A stretch of DNA of 64,000 nt from Gammaproteobacteria bacterium (GTDB taxonomy: Bacteria; Pseudomonadota; Gammaproteobacteria; Pseudomonadales; Pseudohongiellaceae), in NCBI GenBank assembly GCA_030654835.1, contig JAURWS010000039.1:1-64000 (forward strand), given 5' to 3'. Below, piece by piece: positions 8,908 through 18,610 of the stretch; within the stretch, counting starts at the first letter, position 1, and every line of letters begins with the position of its first letter. A program made the translations under genes and the position numbers. The notes below the pieces were generated by a model, which worked only from the letters and a program-made list of their open reading frames with translations, searched no databases and was not told where the DNA came from.

Positions 8908-9492
8908 ATGACAGAACCAACTGACACCCAGCAAGCTCACGCCCCTCTTTCAGGCCGACAGATACTGCTGGGCACCGCAGCCGCCATTCTGATCGCAGGC
9001 GCAATATTGATCGTGGCAGTTCTACCAGCCGAATTCGGGATCGATCCACTGGGCGTCGGTCGTGCGCTCGGGCTGCAGGAACTGGCCGACGCCAGCGAAG
9101 GGCCTTTAGAGACGCAAACCACGGCCCACAGAGCCGACACCGTGGAGTTCGTGCTGGGGCCATTCCAGTCACTGGAATACAAATACCGGTTCAATGAGGG
9201 CAACAGCATGATCTACTCCTGGCAGGCGACGGGCGCGCTGGTCTATGACATGCATGCAGATCCCGATAACTTGGAAGGCGAGGAATTTGTGGAGAGTTTT
9301 GACAAGGGAACCGCGACCAGCAGCATGGGCACTTACCACGCCCCGTTCACCGGCATTCATGGCTGGTTCTGGGAAAACCGCACCTTCGAGGAAGTGGTAT
9401 TGCGTCTGCACAGCGCAGGATTTTACGAGGGCACGATTCTCTTTCGTGACGGTGGGGTCTTCGAACAGACCCTGGAGCCAGTCCTGAACTGA
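8908..9492 (+). CDS. Single-pass membrane-anchored protein, function unknown
   Basis: The second ATG (8908) is chosen because GGAG lies 7 nt before it. The 194-residue product has one hydrophobic helix at about 18-40 and a soluble, probably periplasmic, domain with conserved-looking aromatic stretches (SLEYKYRFNEG, IHGWFWENRTF). The final position in a cytochrome-HupE-anchor cluster suggests it acts with the HupE-like protein. A terminator-like hairpin follows at 9525. I recognise no enzyme motif. Confidence 0.65.
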   Translation: MTEPTDTQQAHAPLSGRQILLGTAAAILIAGAILIVAVLPAEFGIDPLGVGRALGLQELADASEGPLETQTTAHRADTVEFVLGPFQSLEYKYRFNEGNSMIYSWQATGALVYDMHADPDNLEGEEFVESFDKGTATSSMGTYHAPFTGIHGWFWENRTFEEVVLRLHSAGFYEGTILFRDGGVFEQTLEPVLN

Positions 9493-9524
9493 CGGTTGTC
9501 GTTGCCGCTGAACAGCAGCCCATT

Positions 9525-9560
9525 AAAAAGCCCGCACTGCCTTGGCGATGCGGGCTTTAT
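9525..9560. terminator. Bidirectional intrinsic terminator
   Basis: A 10-bp stem, AAAGCCCGCA (9527-9536) with TGCGGGCTTT (9549-9558), has A-rich and T-rich sides. It lies between the convergent genes ending at 9492 (+) and 9579 (-), so it probably serves both. Confidence 0.75.
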
Positions 9561-9578
9561 TGAGCGCAGGCGGAGCTG

Positions 9579-10022
9579 TTATCTGTCGCCCGTATCGGAA
9601 CCATCGACTGGCGCACCAGTGCCGGAGGATCCCATGAACAGCTTGCGACCATCCGGGAAGGTGATGTCACGGCCATTGCCACGGCATTCCGGAGTGCACA
9701 GACGATCCTTGCTCTGATAACCCGTCACGATGATCTCAGCACCAATCTGCAGAGAGTCGCGATTGATACCACGGCGCAGCAGTGTGTTGGGCGTGCCGCC
9801 CTCAACCATCCATAGCTGCTTGGTGCCGTCTTCATTGGTGTTCTCCAGATGTATCCAGGAGTGCGGATTGATCCACTCTACGCGGGTAATCGGTCCACGC
9901 AGCGCAATCGGCAGATTCGCATCGAACTCCGCAGAGAATGCGTGGTGTGCGGACGCCGGCATGCTCGCTGCGGCCATACTCCCCGCGACTGCCACCACAG
10001 CCATCATCGTCTTGATCTTCAT
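9579..10022 (-). CDS. Exported DUF6152-family protein
   Basis: The start at 10022 has AGGGG about 7 nt upstream; a longer frame to 10091 would run into the preceding gene. The 147-residue product starts with a signal peptide (MKIKTMMAVVAVAGS to SASA) followed by HHAFSAEFD. The segments RVEWINPHSWIHLE and GRDITFPDGRKLFMGSS are characteristic of the DUF6152 family, small secreted proteins of unknown role. It lies 37 nt after the lipoprotein gene 10060-10983 and is probably cotranscribed with it. Confidence 0.75.
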   Translation of the reverse strand: MKIKTMMAVVAVAGSMAAASMPASAHHAFSAEFDANLPIALRGPITRVEWINPHSWIHLENTNEDGTKQLWMVEGGTPNTLLRRGINRDSLQIGAEIIVTGYQSKDRLCTPECRGNGRDITFPDGRKLFMGSSGTGAPVDGSDTGDR

Positions 10023-10059
10023 ATTCTCACCCCTTTGCTTGGTCTGAATTAACTTAGTC

Positions 10060-10983
10060 TCAGCGGTCAACTTCCTGTCCGAAAAGCTCATCTTCGCGTC
10101 CCTTTCTGAACTGTCCGTACATTAACTCTTCCACGAATTCCACGCACTTGAATTGCGGCAGTTCGAAGCCTTCTTCAAGTCTTCGGTAGATCGGCATACT
10201 GATAGTCCACGGACGCTCAAAAATATCCGGATCCTCCATCGTCGCTTCGTACTCAATCACATTCTCGCTGACGAGCGTGTAACGCTCGGTCACCTTGAGT
10301 TTGTAGGTGTGATAGTTGCCTGCCCGGTCAAACCAGGATCTGTCGTCAAGACCTGTGACTTCGACGACGAAGGTATCACCGTCCCAATATCCATACGACT
10401 GCCCCATCCACGCATCCAGGGGCGGTTCACCCGGGTTTTCAAGATAGACGTTGCGCACTGCACCGGCAAACGAATAGGCAATGAACATTGCCTGCTGGCT
10501 CTGGAAAATCTGGAAAGGGTGCGGCATGTAGGTCGCACGGGGGACGCCGGGCATAAAGCACTTGATCTCGGGGTCACTGGTCAGCCAGTTTTCCTGATTG
10601 GTCTGGCGCTGCGCCAATGCTTCCGGCTTGTAGGGGATTGCCCCTCCATCCACGACAGAATAACTGGCAGGCACCGAACCTATTGCCCCCATCGCCACGA
10701 TTTCCGGAGCCGGCACCGGTACGAAATCACCTGGCACCATCGCGAGGGCAGCCTTGGCAGGCGCCGATTCGAGATTGTTGTTCGCTGTGCTCATGACCTG
10801 CCAGATACCGTTGAGATCAGGCTTGCCGTCGGGTGTCCTGGGGATAGTGCTGGCCGGGGCGGCGGTAACGGCAGCCGCAGCGGGATCTTCCGCAGGTGGA
10901 GTTCCCGCTGGAGAGCAGGCGGCCAGCGACGCCAACAGAAGTACGGCAGACAGGCAATTCAACTTCCTTTTACAACCGAGCAT
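10060..10983 (-). CDS. Lipoprotein of unknown function
   Basis: The 307-residue product begins with a lipoprotein signal and lipobox LAAC (Cys23), then an Ala/Pro-rich linker and the segment RTPDGKPDLNGIWQ. That segment recurs at the start of a large family of exported proteins often found near DUF6152 genes. The body is rich in aromatic and acidic residues (for example YWDGDTFVVEVTGLDDRSWF). I recognise no catalytic motif. It is the first gene of a two-gene unit with the DUF6152 protein. Confidence 0.7.
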   Translation of the reverse strand: MLGCKRKLNCLSAVLLLASLAACSPAGTPPAEDPAAAAVTAAPASTIPRTPDGKPDLNGIWQVMSTANNNLESAPAKAALAMVPGDFVPVPAPEIVAMGAIGSVPASYSVVDGGAIPYKPEALAQRQTNQENWLTSDPEIKCFMPGVPRATYMPHPFQIFQSQQAMFIAYSFAGAVRNVYLENPGEPPLDAWMGQSYGYWDGDTFVVEVTGLDDRSWFDRAGNYHTYKLKVTERYTLVSENVIEYEATMEDPDIFERPWTISMPIYRRLEEGFELPQFKCVEFVEELMYGQFRKGREDELFGQEVDR

Positions 10984-11275
10984 GTTTCAGGACCTCCGCT
11001 TTTGGTCGGCCGATATAAACACTTCGCCTCAAGGAGTGTCAAGCCATAGAAATCAAGCAACCTGCAATGATGAAGTGCTGCACGGAGTACCGGAAATCCT
11101 CTTGAAACGCTTGCGCTCTTGGGGCGTTACGGAATCGCCTGACTGAAACTCTATATGGATGGAGACGAGCGTTATCATCAGTTTGTCGAAGGGTCGGCCC
11201 GCCAGGCAGATGACGCGCTCTTTTCGCGCTACACCCTGGGCGAATAAAGGCAAAACGGGTGGAGCAGGAGGGCGA
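10984..11275. other. Intergenic region without recognised gene
   Basis: This 292-nt gap lies between two leftward genes. It must hold the promoter of the lipoprotein gene. No conserved reading frame, RNA or clear hairpin with a T-tract was seen. Confidence 0.35.
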
Positions 11276-11647
11276 TCAGCCGGATTTCTTGCCGGTAAAC
11301 GTGCCGGTGGCCATGCCACCCAGATCCACGGTGCCGGTGATGGTGCCGTCGTCCTGCAGCGTGCCCTTGTAGACAACAGAGCCCGCGTCGCCTGTCAGCG
11401 TGAACTGGAAGTCGTCCCCTGTGGCAGTCCCGGTGAAGTCTGTATCACCAAGCTGGCCTGTGTAGTGCCCGGTCACAGCGCCATCGCTGCCCTGCGCCAT
11501 GGTCACAGCGGCATTGCCGGTCTGCCCCATGATATCAACGGCGAAAGCCCAGCTGCCGCTGACGTCGGCGCTGGCAAATTGAGCGCTCAGCGTGAAGACT
11601 GCTGCGATAGTGAGGCGTGAAATTCTGGAAATTGTGTTTTTGAACAT
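11276..11647 (-). CDS. Small secreted beta-rich protein
   Basis: The 123-residue product has a signal peptide ending near FASA-DV. The mature part alternates short polar beta strands and turns rich in Gly, Thr and Asp (GSWAFAVDIMGQTGNAAV, GHYTGQLGDTDF, GTITGTVDLGGMATGTF), suggesting a small beta-barrel or calycin-like fold. No cysteine pair or catalytic motif is visible. It stands alone between two gaps. Function unknown. Confidence 0.6.
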   Translation of the reverse strand: MFKNTISRISRLTIAAVFTLSAQFASADVSGSWAFAVDIMGQTGNAAVTMAQGSDGAVTGHYTGQLGDTDFTGTATGDDFQFTLTGDAGSVVYKGTLQDDGTITGTVDLGGMATGTFTGKKSG

Positions 11648-11820
11648 GGTGAAGAATCCCCGGGGTACGTGGTTAAGAATGCGGGTAAAAAAGTAACACG
11701 GGCACCCTCGGTACCGCCAGAAGATCTAGGCGGCAACTGACCTTGCAATACATCTGTCTGTCGATTTACCCCAAGCCGGCGATTAACCCCTGACCGGCGA
11801 CGCCCCCCCCCGAATGCAAA

Positions 11821-12498
11821 TCAGCGCGGAGGATCCGTGCGCCCGTGGCGCGTCTGGTTGACGCGATACCAGCCGGCAATGCTGAAACGATCCCGGCGCG
11901 CCGGCAGCACTTCGTGCGGAACATCCTCACTCAGAAAGACTACCAGAGTCCCCAGCGCCGGGATTACCCGGCCCACCTCCATGTTGCCATCTGCCGCGTA
12001 GAGCACCAGCTCCCCCTCATCTTCAGGCTGCCACTCCGAGTTCAGGTAGGCGACCAGCGAGACTACCCGGTTGGTCCCGTCTCCCCCGGCGTCGTCCAGA
12101 TTCGACTGTGCCTTGAAGGCGTCAAGGTGCGTGCGGTAGTAGGCCCCGGGAGCATAATGCGCGAAGTGACTCTCAAAGGAGAAGAGCCCAAGAAACAGAC
12201 GTCTGTTCAGATAGGACTGCAGACGGCCGGACCAGTCCAGCCACTCCCGCTCTGCCGCCGTCGCGCCTTCTATCCAGAGAATTTCGTCCCGTCGGACCTG
12301 CGCGACGACGGCGTGATCAGTCCCGCGGCCGATGCCGGCCGGGCTGAAATCGATTGTGCCGATCGATTGCAGTTGCTGCTGCAATGCGGTACTTAACGCG
12401 GGGGGCAGGCAGGCGGGGAGGACGCTCCAGGAATTGGCCAGGAGATCTTCGGCGATGCGGGCAAACAGGTCCTCTTCAGCGGCGTGGGCAGCGGCCAA
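11821..12498 (-). CDS. 2OG-Fe(II) oxygenase (prolyl hydroxylase-like)
   Basis: The product contains the iron ligands of the 2-oxoglutarate dioxygenase fold: HxD in YYRTHLDAF and a distal His in DVPHEVL. The following Arg in RDRFSIAGWYR binds 2-oxoglutarate. It resembles bacterial prolyl-4-hydroxylase-like proteins. The frame is open upstream to 12642, but that would overlap the RRM gene deeply. A TTG at 12498, 4 nt after the RRM stop, gives about 225 residues, the usual family length. The start is therefore inferred. Coupling with the RNA-binding gene hints at a translation-related target, which is unproved. Confidence 0.75.
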   Translation of the reverse strand: MAAAHAAEEDLFARIAEDLLANSWSVLPACLPPALSTALQQQLQSIGTIDFSPAGIGRGTDHAVVAQVRRDEILWIEGATAAEREWLDWSGRLQSYLNRRLFLGLFSFESHFAHYAPGAYYRTHLDAFKAQSNLDDAGGDGTNRVVSLVAYLNSEWQPEDEGELVLYAADGNMEVGRVIPALGTLVVFLSEDVPHEVLPARRDRFSIAGWYRVNQTRHGRTDPPR

Positions 12499-12502
12499 TG
12501 GA

Positions 12503-12907
12503 TCAGTCCCGCTTCTTCTTGCTGAAGGTGCGCGGTTTTTTGAACCCCAGCGGCGTGCCATCCTTCTTGATGCGGGCACGGCCAGCGGCCGCGTCGCCAG
12601 GGGCTGCTGTCTCCACTGAAACTTCTGCCGCTGCGGTTTCACCTTGCGCGGCCGGGGTCGCCTCAGCTACTTCCTGCGCCTTCTTGACGCGGATGCGACT
12701 ACCTCCCACCTCGACGTTGTTCAGTGTCCGAATCGCCGCTTTGGCCTCATAGGGGACGGGCATGTTGACGAATCCGAACCCCTTGGAACCCCCGGTCGCG
12801 GAATCCATGACGATGGTGCAGGACTGTACGCGCCCCTGTGCCTGAAACAGGGCGAGAAGCTCTGCCTGTGTCGTTTCCCGAGCAAGATTGCGGACTATGA
12901 TTTTCAA
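12503..12907 (-). CDS. RRM-type RNA-binding protein
   Basis: A TTG start at 12907, preceded by GGGGAA, yields the family-typical N-terminus M-KIIVRNL. The RNA recognition motif has RNP2 (IIVRNL) and RNP1 (KGFGFVNM) within the first about 80 residues. An Ala/Glu-rich linker and a basic tail ending KKKRD follow. It is a small bacterial RRM protein of about 134 residues that should bind single-stranded RNA in the cytoplasm. The oxygenase gene begins 4 nt after its stop. Confidence 0.8.
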   Translation of the reverse strand: MKIIVRNLARETTQAELLALFQAQGRVQSCTIVMDSATGGSKGFGFVNMPVPYEAKAAIRTLNNVEVGGSRIRVKKAQEVAEATPAAQGETAAAEVSVETAAPGDAAAGRARIKKDGTPLGFKKPRTFSKKKRD

Positions 12908-13195
12908 CGCTGTTCCCCGAATGACTGGTGCGTGCCAGGGCCGAAGGCCCGTGGCGGCGGCAAGATACTGCAATTGCAGCCGTGAGTCTAACGGCGTGAG
13001 TCTAGCAAGCTGCTGGCAAATAAGCAGTAGTCGCCTGAGCACGCCTCCTTTATAATGCCGCGCGCCTGCAATCGACAATCACAATTACAACCATCATGCC
13101 CTCCGCAGTGTCAGTAGCACCTGCAGGGCCACTACTGCCGCAATTCCGCAGTGACTCTCACCCGCAACACTCATCTGTAAAGAACGGACAATACT

Positions 13196-14803
13196 TTGAT
13201 TACTGCCTCCAATATCACCATCCAGTTTGGTGCCAAGCCGCTTTTCGAGAATGTTTCCCTGCGCTTCGGCAACGGCAACCGCTACGGCCTGATCGGCGCC
13301 AACGGCTCCGGCAAGTCCACCTTCATGAAGATCCTCAGTGGCGAGATTCAGCCCTCCGCTGGCAATGTGAACGTGGATGCCGATGAGCGTGTGGGCATTC
13401 TGCGCCAGAACCAGTTCGCCTTTGAGGACTTCACGGCGATCGACACGGTGATCATGGGCCATGACAAGCTGTGGAAGATCAAGGAGGAGAAAGACGGCAT
13501 CTACAATCTCCCGGAGATGAGTGAAGACGACGGCATGCGCGTGGCCGAGCTGGAGATTGAGTTCGCGGAACTGGATGGTTACTCCGCCGAGGCCAATGCC
13601 GGAGAGTTGCTGCTGGGCCTGGGCATTCCATTGGAGCAGCATTACGGCCCCATGAGCGCCATTGCGCCGGGCTGGAAGTTGCGCGTGCTGCTGGCGCAAG
13701 CCCTGTTCGCCGATCCGGACATCATGCTGCTGGACGAACCGACCAACAACCTCGACATCAACGCGATCCGCTGGCTGGAAGGCATCCTCAATCAGCGCGA
13801 CTGCACCATGATCATCATCTCCCACGACCGCCACTTCCTGAACAGCGTGTGCACCCACATGGTAGACGTGGACTACGGCGAGCTGCGCCTGTATCCCGGC
13901 ACTTATGATGACTTTATGATCGCCTCGACCCAGGCGCGCGAACGCATCCAGTCCGATAACGCCAAGAAAAAGACGCAGATATCCGAACTGCAGTCGTTCG
14001 TCAGTCGCTTCTCCGCGAATGCCTCCAAGGCCAAACAGGCGACCTCACGCGCCAAGCAAATCGAGAAAATCAAACTGGAAGACCTCAAGCCTTCGAGCCG
14101 CATCAGCCCTTTCATCCGCTTTGAGCAGGAGAAGAAGCTGCACCGCCTTGCGCTGGAAATCCACAAGCTGAGTCTGTCTTACGGTGACAACACCCTGATC
14201 AAGAATCTCAGCCTGATGATCGAAGTCGGCGAGCGTGTTGCAATCCTCGGGCCGAACGGTATCGGTAAGACCACTCTGCTACAGGCACTGACGGGGAATT
14301 TCGGCAAGAAGCCTGGCGAGACGCTGGCGGGCCAGGTCAAATGGTCTGAAAACGCCAACATTGGCTACTACGCGCAGGACCATAACCACGAATTCGCGGA
14401 TGACATCAATCTGTTCGACTGGATGAGCCAGTGGGCCAAGCCCGGCGACGACGAGCAGGTGATTCGCGGCATTCTCGGCAAGATGCTGTTCTCCAAGGAC
14501 GACAGCCTCAAGAAAGTCAAAGTCATCTCCGGAGGGGAAAAGGGCCGCATGTTGTTCGGCAAGATGATGCTGCAGAAGCCGAACATCATGGTCATGGACG
14601 AACCGACCAACCACCTGGACATGGAGTCCATCGAAGGTCTCAACCTGGCGCTGGAGAACTACCCCGGCACCTTGATCTTCGTCTCCCATGACCGCGAGTT
14701 TGTGTCGTCGCTAGCGACTCGTATTCTGGAAATTTCGACAAATGGCGTCGCCGACTTCAAGGGCGACTACGACGAGTATCTGCATCAACAGGGCGTGGAA
14801 TGA
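13196..14803 (+). CDS. ybiT: ABC-F family ATPase YbiT
   Basis: The 535-residue protein has two ABC ATPase domains joined by a charged linker and no membrane segments, the ABC-F architecture of ribosome-associated translation factors. Walker A motifs are GANGSGKS (about residues 34-41) and GPNGIGKT in the second domain; Walker B motifs are [11 protein letters not shown] and [11 protein letters not shown]. The first-domain signature is the atypical [11 protein letters not shown], a hallmark of YbiT orthologues. The start is TTG with a weak GGA element. It overlaps dbpA by 4 nt. Confidence 0.92.
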   Translation: MITASNITIQFGAKPLFENVSLRFGNGNRYGLIGANGSGKSTFMKILSGEIQPSAGNVNVDADERVGILRQNQFAFEDFTAIDTVIMGHDKLWKIKEEKDGIYNLPEMSEDDGMRVAELEIEFAELDGYSAEANAGELLLGLGIPLEQHYGPMSAIAPGWKLRVLLAQALFADPDIMLLDEPTNNLDINAIRWLEGILNQRDCTMIIISHDRHFLNSVCTHMVDVDYGELRLYPGTYDDFMIASTQARERIQSDNAKKKTQISELQSFVSRFSANASKAKQATSRAKQIEKIKLEDLKPSSRISPFIRFEQEKKLHRLALEIHKLSLSYGDNTLIKNLSLMIEVGERVAILGPNGIGKTTLLQALTGNFGKKPGETLAGQVKWSENANIGYYAQDHNHEFADDINLFDWMSQWAKPGDDEQVIRGILGKMLFSKDDSLKKVKVISGGEKGRMLFGKMMLQKPNIMVMDEPTNHLDMESIEGLNLALENYPGTLIFVSHDREFVSSLATRILEISTNGVADFKGDYDEYLHQQGVE

Positions 14804-16260
14804 GCGAGCCACATGTGACCGATGCCTTCACCGCACTGAATCTGCCCCCCGAGCAGATCGACAATCTCACCGCACTGGGCTACACCCGCATGACCCCGGT
14901 GCAGGCGCAGGCACTGCCGATTGCCCTGCAGGGCGGTGATCTGATCGTGCAGGCGCGCACCGGCAGCGGCAAGACTGCCGCCTTTGGCATCGCTTTGCTC
15001 AACCGCATCAACCAGCGCGACTTCGGCACGCAGACACTGATCTTGTGCCCGACCCGCGAACTGGCCACCCAGGTCGCCACCGAAATTCGTCGACTCGCGC
15101 GCTACCTTCCCAACCTCAAGGTGGTGGTGCTGTGTGGTGGACAAGCATTCGGGCCACAGGTCGGTTCACTCGAACACGGCGCTCACATCGTCATCGGTAC
15201 GCCCGGGCGCATTCGCGATCACATCGAGAAGCAGACGTTGAATCTGAGCCGCGTCAGCACTCTGGTGCTGGATGAGGCTGACCGCATGCTCGACATGGGC
15301 TTCTCCGAAGACATCGAGCTGATCATCGACCAGACCCCGGCAACGCGGCAGACACTGCTATTCTCGGCCACCTTCCCGCACGACATCGAAAGCCTGAGCG
15401 CCAAGTACCAGAAAGGGGCTCGCAGGGTAACCATCGAGGAAGGTCATGGTGCCGCCAGCATTGCCCAGCATTATTACAGCTGCGGCGCCACCGAGGCGGG
15501 CGACAGTCGCTATGTCGCGGTGCTGCGCCTGCTGCTGCATTTCAAGCCCGAATCGTGCCTGGTGTTCTGCAATACCAAGCAGGCGACCCGTGACACCGCG
15601 CGCTTTCTCGTGCATGCGGGCTTGAGTGCCATGCCTCTGCACGGGGACATGGAGCAACGCGAACGCGATCAGGTGCTGATCCAGTTCCGTCATCAGAGCT
15701 GTCAGATACTGGTGGCCACCGATGTCGCGGCGCGCGGTCTGGACATCGAACAACTGCCAATGGTGATCAACTGCGAATTGCCGCGCGACCTCGAAGTCTA
15801 CACACATCGCATCGGACGCACCGGACGCGCTGGCAACACGGGCATGTCCTTGAGCGTCTTTTTCGAGAACGAAAGGTTCAGAGTGGACGCGCTGCGGGCG
15901 CGCCAGGAACAGCTGTCGGACTCCGACATCCAGAGCATTGCAATGGTGCCGCAGGAACGCGGCAAACCCGCACCGCCCGCTTGGCAGACGCTGAGTATCG
16001 CGGGTGGACGCAAGAACAAGATCCGCCCGGGCGATGTGCTCGGCGCGCTGACTGCGGGAGGCGTGATTCCAGGCACCGCAATCGGTAGGATCGACATTCT
16101 GGATCATGCCAGCTACGTCGCGATCGACACTGCCCTCGTCAAAGAGGCGCTGGAGCAACTGGCAGGCCGTCCCATCAAGGGTCAGAAATTCAAGGTTCGG
16201 CGTTGTTCCATGCATGTGGATGCCGGCACGGAAGAAACCGGTTCGCCCTGGAAACGCTGA
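14800..16260 (+). CDS. dbpA: ATP-dependent RNA helicase DbpA
   Basis: The 486-residue DEAD-box helicase shows the Q motif (TPVQAQALP), motif I ARTGSGKT, Ia PTRELA, II DEAD, III SAT and [12 protein letters not shown]. The C-terminal about 75 residues ([19 protein letters not shown] to KVRRCS) form the DbpA RNA-binding domain that recognises hairpin 92 of 23S rRNA during large-subunit assembly. The start codon overlaps the ybiT stop (ATGA), so the two ribosome-related genes are translationally coupled. Confidence 0.95.
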   Translation: MSEPHVTDAFTALNLPPEQIDNLTALGYTRMTPVQAQALPIALQGGDLIVQARTGSGKTAAFGIALLNRINQRDFGTQTLILCPTRELATQVATEIRRLARYLPNLKVVVLCGGQAFGPQVGSLEHGAHIVIGTPGRIRDHIEKQTLNLSRVSTLVLDEADRMLDMGFSEDIELIIDQTPATRQTLLFSATFPHDIESLSAKYQKGARRVTIEEGHGAASIAQHYYSCGATEAGDSRYVAVLRLLLHFKPESCLVFCNTKQATRDTARFLVHAGLSAMPLHGDMEQRERDQVLIQFRHQSCQILVATDVAARGLDIEQLPMVINCELPRDLEVYTHRIGRTGRAGNTGMSLSVFFENERFRVDALRARQEQLSDSDIQSIAMVPQERGKPAPPAWQTLSIAGGRKNKIRPGDVLGALTAGGVIPGTAIGRIDILDHASYVAIDTALVKEALEQLAGRPIKGQKFKVRRCSMHVDAGTEETGSPWKR

Positions 16261-16275
16261 CAGAGGGTAACCCGC

Positions 16276-16935
16276 ATGCCGCCCCGAGCGCGTTGCCCAC
16301 GCTGCCAGCGTCCTTCCCTCCGCTGTTACTGCGCGCAGCTGCCTTCCCCCGCCCTGCAGAACCACTGGCCCGTCACGATCCTGCAGCATCCGCAGGAAAG
16401 TCGTCACGCGCTCGGCACTGCCCGCATCGCACAACTGGGGCTGAGCGATTGCACGTTGCTCGTCGGCGACACAGAGACATTGCAGGCTGAGGTTGCAGGG
16501 CAGGTTGCTGAAAAGAGCATCGCGCTGATCTATCCTGGCACCGCCAGTCAGCCACTCTCGGTTCTGCGCGAACAGCCGCCACAACGACTACTCTTTATCG
16601 ATGCCACCTGGCGCAAGAGTCGGCGGCTGTTGCTGGAATCCGCATGGCTCGCCGCGCAGCCGCGTTATCATCTGGAATCCCCACCGCCAAGCCGTTATCG
16701 CATCCGCAAGGAGCCGCACAGCGCTGCACTCTCGACACTGGAGGCCGTTGTCCATGCGCTGGCTCTTGTAGAGGGCGCTTTAGAGGGCGAAGAGAATAAA
16801 TACACGCCGCTGCTGCGGATCATGGACAGCCTGATCGACGAGCAGATACGAGAAATGGGGCTGGAGACTTTCGCGAAAAACTATCAACAACTACAGCAGC
16901 GAGAAGATGGCGGCGACGCCACCTCCCAACAATAG
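16276..16935 (+). CDS. tapT: tRNA-uridine aminocarboxypropyltransferase (DTW domain)
   Basis: The 219-residue protein has the DTW-domain landmarks: N-terminal zinc-type cysteines (CPRCQRPSLRCYC), the motif DATW (DATWRKS) and STLEA near residue 155. Family members such as E. coli TapT transfer the aminocarboxypropyl group of S-adenosylmethionine to uridine, making acp3U in tRNA. It follows dbpA by 15 nt in a run of RNA-related genes. Its last 45 nt overlap the converging MAPEG gene. Confidence 0.88.
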   Translation: MPPRARCPRCQRPSLRCYCAQLPSPALQNHWPVTILQHPQESRHALGTARIAQLGLSDCTLLVGDTETLQAEVAGQVAEKSIALIYPGTASQPLSVLREQPPQRLLFIDATWRKSRRLLLESAWLAAQPRYHLESPPPSRYRIRKEPHSAALSTLEAVVHALALVEGALEGEENKYTPLLRIMDSLIDEQIREMGLETFAKNYQQLQQREDGGDATSQQ

Positions 16936-17274
16936 AATGAGTGTGGGGAGAATGCTCAAACCGAATCCCAGAGAGCGAGTGCCAGGATCAGAGACATAGG
17001 CGCGCAGATAGACCAGCCTGCCCACCAGATAGACCGCACCGATGCCGGCTCCGAGATCGGGACGCACCCAGTAACCGAACAGGACGATGGCGGGAATGAA
17101 GATGACCAGCATTTCCAGAGTGTTCTGGTGCACCCGGTAATAGCGCTCGAAAACCGGATGTCCAGTGATTGCCGGCGCGGCAACGTTGAACTTGCCGCGC
17201 GCATTGCCCACCAGGATTCCAAAATAGAAATATTGCAGCAATGCTGCAACGATCACCAGTGCGACATACTCCAT
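16891..17274 (-). CDS. MAPEG family membrane protein
   Basis: Starting at the ATG at 17274 (GGAG 8 nt upstream), the 127-residue product has four hydrophobic helices. It carries the MAPEG signature region around RYYRVHQNTLEMLVIFIP and GRLVYLRAYV. Bacterial relatives are membrane proteins of glutathione or eicosanoid-type metabolism, but no substrate can be inferred. A longer frame to 17343 lacks support. It converges on tapT with a 45-nt 3' overlap. Confidence 0.85.
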   Translation of the reverse strand: MEYVALVIVAALLQYFYFGILVGNARGKFNVAAPAITGHPVFERYYRVHQNTLEMLVIFIPAIVLFGYWVRPDLGAGIGAVYLVGRLVYLRAYVSDPGTRSLGFGLSILPTLILLLGGGVAAIFSLL

Positions 17275-17302
17275 CGGGCCTGCTCCTTCTAAACGTGGTT
17301 TT

Positions 17303-18112
17303 TTATTGTGTCTGTCCCTGGCTGTTCTTGATGATCTGCTCAAGATACGAACTGGAGCGAGTCACCTCATAACGCTTGAACTTGATGCGTGGATGCAGTT
17401 CCCGCATTCGGGAACTCAACAGTCCGTGGGCTGAATGTAACTGCGCATCAGTGATAATGCCATTGGTATCACACTCCTTGGCCAGACGCAGCAGGCGATC
17501 GAAGTTCATGATGAAATTGTCGGTATGTGTACAGCGTATCTGTGTGCCGTAAAACAATGGCTGCAGATCCACTCCCTTGCCCGACAGCACCAGGAAATTG
17601 CGCGAAAAAATCTCGAAGTCACCGGTCGCGAACAGATGCCACATTTCCATGGACTCCGCTTCCGAATAGGTCTCGTCGCCCTGCGGCCCCTTGCTGGACT
17701 GCAGCAGCAGACCACTGATGCCACCGAGTTGACGTCGGGTGTTGTCGGCGATCTTGAAGAAGGTCTCCTGACGGGCATTCATTTCGGTGGCGGCAATCGC
17801 CATGGTCTGCTTCTCGGACTGCACGTTATTGTGGCGCAATTCGCGATTGTTTTCCGCCAGCACACTCTGCTGAATGAACAGCCCGATGACCAGCCAGAGG
17901 AATGCCAGCGGGGCAAACGCACCTTCCAGGAAGTTACCCATCTCACCGATGGGCAGATAGATGAAATAGCTCCAGCCAACATTGGTGGAGATATAGAGGA
18001 CGGCCAGCAACAGCCACACCAGCGTCAGAACCAGGCCGAACAAAATCCTCCAGTCCTTGTGCTGATCTTCTATCACGCTGGGGATGTTCTTGTCCTCACT
18101 GACTTCTTCCAA
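17303..18112 (-). CDS. Two-helix membrane protein with coiled coil, unknown
   Basis: The start is TTG at 18112 with GGAG 8 nt upstream. The 269-residue product has two hydrophobic helices (about 24-45 and 65-83), then a polar coiled-coil-like stretch (about 84-125), then a soluble alpha-helical domain. The layout of two helices, coiled coil and C-terminal domain superficially resembles putative phage abortive-infection membrane proteins, but I see no diagnostic motif and do not assign that role. Confidence 0.55.
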   Translation of the reverse strand: MEEVSEDKNIPSVIEDQHKDWRILFGLVLTLVWLLLAVLYISTNVGWSYFIYLPIGEMGNFLEGAFAPLAFLWLVIGLFIQQSVLAENNRELRHNNVQSEKQTMAIAATEMNARQETFFKIADNTRRQLGGISGLLLQSSKGPQGDETYSEAESMEMWHLFATGDFEIFSRNFLVLSGKGVDLQPLFYGTQIRCTHTDNFIMNFDRLLRLAKECDTNGIITDAQLHSAHGLLSSRMRELHPRIKFKRYEVTRSSSYLEQIIKNSQGQTQ

Positions 18113-18316
18113 CTTTCTTTCTCCACCGATCTGTAATTCAGAATCTGCATACTGTCAGATTGTTTCCAATAAAACCGGGAGCTGCAGCGAACGCTGGCTA
18201 GATTACTGCCTGCCCCCTGGCGGGTCAACGAATAACAAGGCAGGGCACCGCGCATTGCTATTGCGGGGCAGAAAATCGATAATTGGCCGCCCGCGCAAGC
18301 CACTGGAATCCGGTCG

Positions 18317-18610
18317 ATGAGCAAGAAAAAAGACAGTGCATTCAACTTCGAGGAGTCTCTCGCGAATCTGGAGAGTCTGGTGTCAGCCATGGAAGATGGT
18401 GAGCTGAGCCTGGAAGAATCACTGCAGGCCTTCGAGAAGGGCATACGCCTGACTCGTGAATGCCAGGCCGCGTTGCAGAAAGCAGAGCAGACTGTGCAGA
18501 TACTCATCGACGAGAATGGCAGCCCGGAACCCATCAGCTTCGATGCTGCCAATGCCGTTGATGCCAATGCCGTCGATGACAGTGCCGTTGATAACAGTGA
18601 AGCACAATGA
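18317..18610 (+). CDS. xseB: Exodeoxyribonuclease VII small subunit
   Basis: The first 65 residues match XseB: FNFEESLANLESLVSAMEDGELSLEESLQAFEKG, a helical hairpin that binds the XseA C-terminus. A non-conserved tail of about 30 residues contains short repeats of a NAVD/SAVD type. The subunit is needed for degradation of single-stranded DNA to oligonucleotides. It is the first gene of xseB-ispA-dxs, and its stop overlaps the ispA start (ATGA). Confidence 0.93.
   Translation: MSKKKDSAFNFEESLANLESLVSAMEDGELSLEESLQAFEKGIRLTRECQAALQKAEQTVQILIDENGSPEPISFDAANAVDANAVDDSAVDNSEAQ

Noticed and set aside
17303-18112. Phage abortive-infection (defence) protein
   Set aside because: Only the two-helix plus coiled-coil layout is similar; no diagnostic motif and no defence genes nearby.
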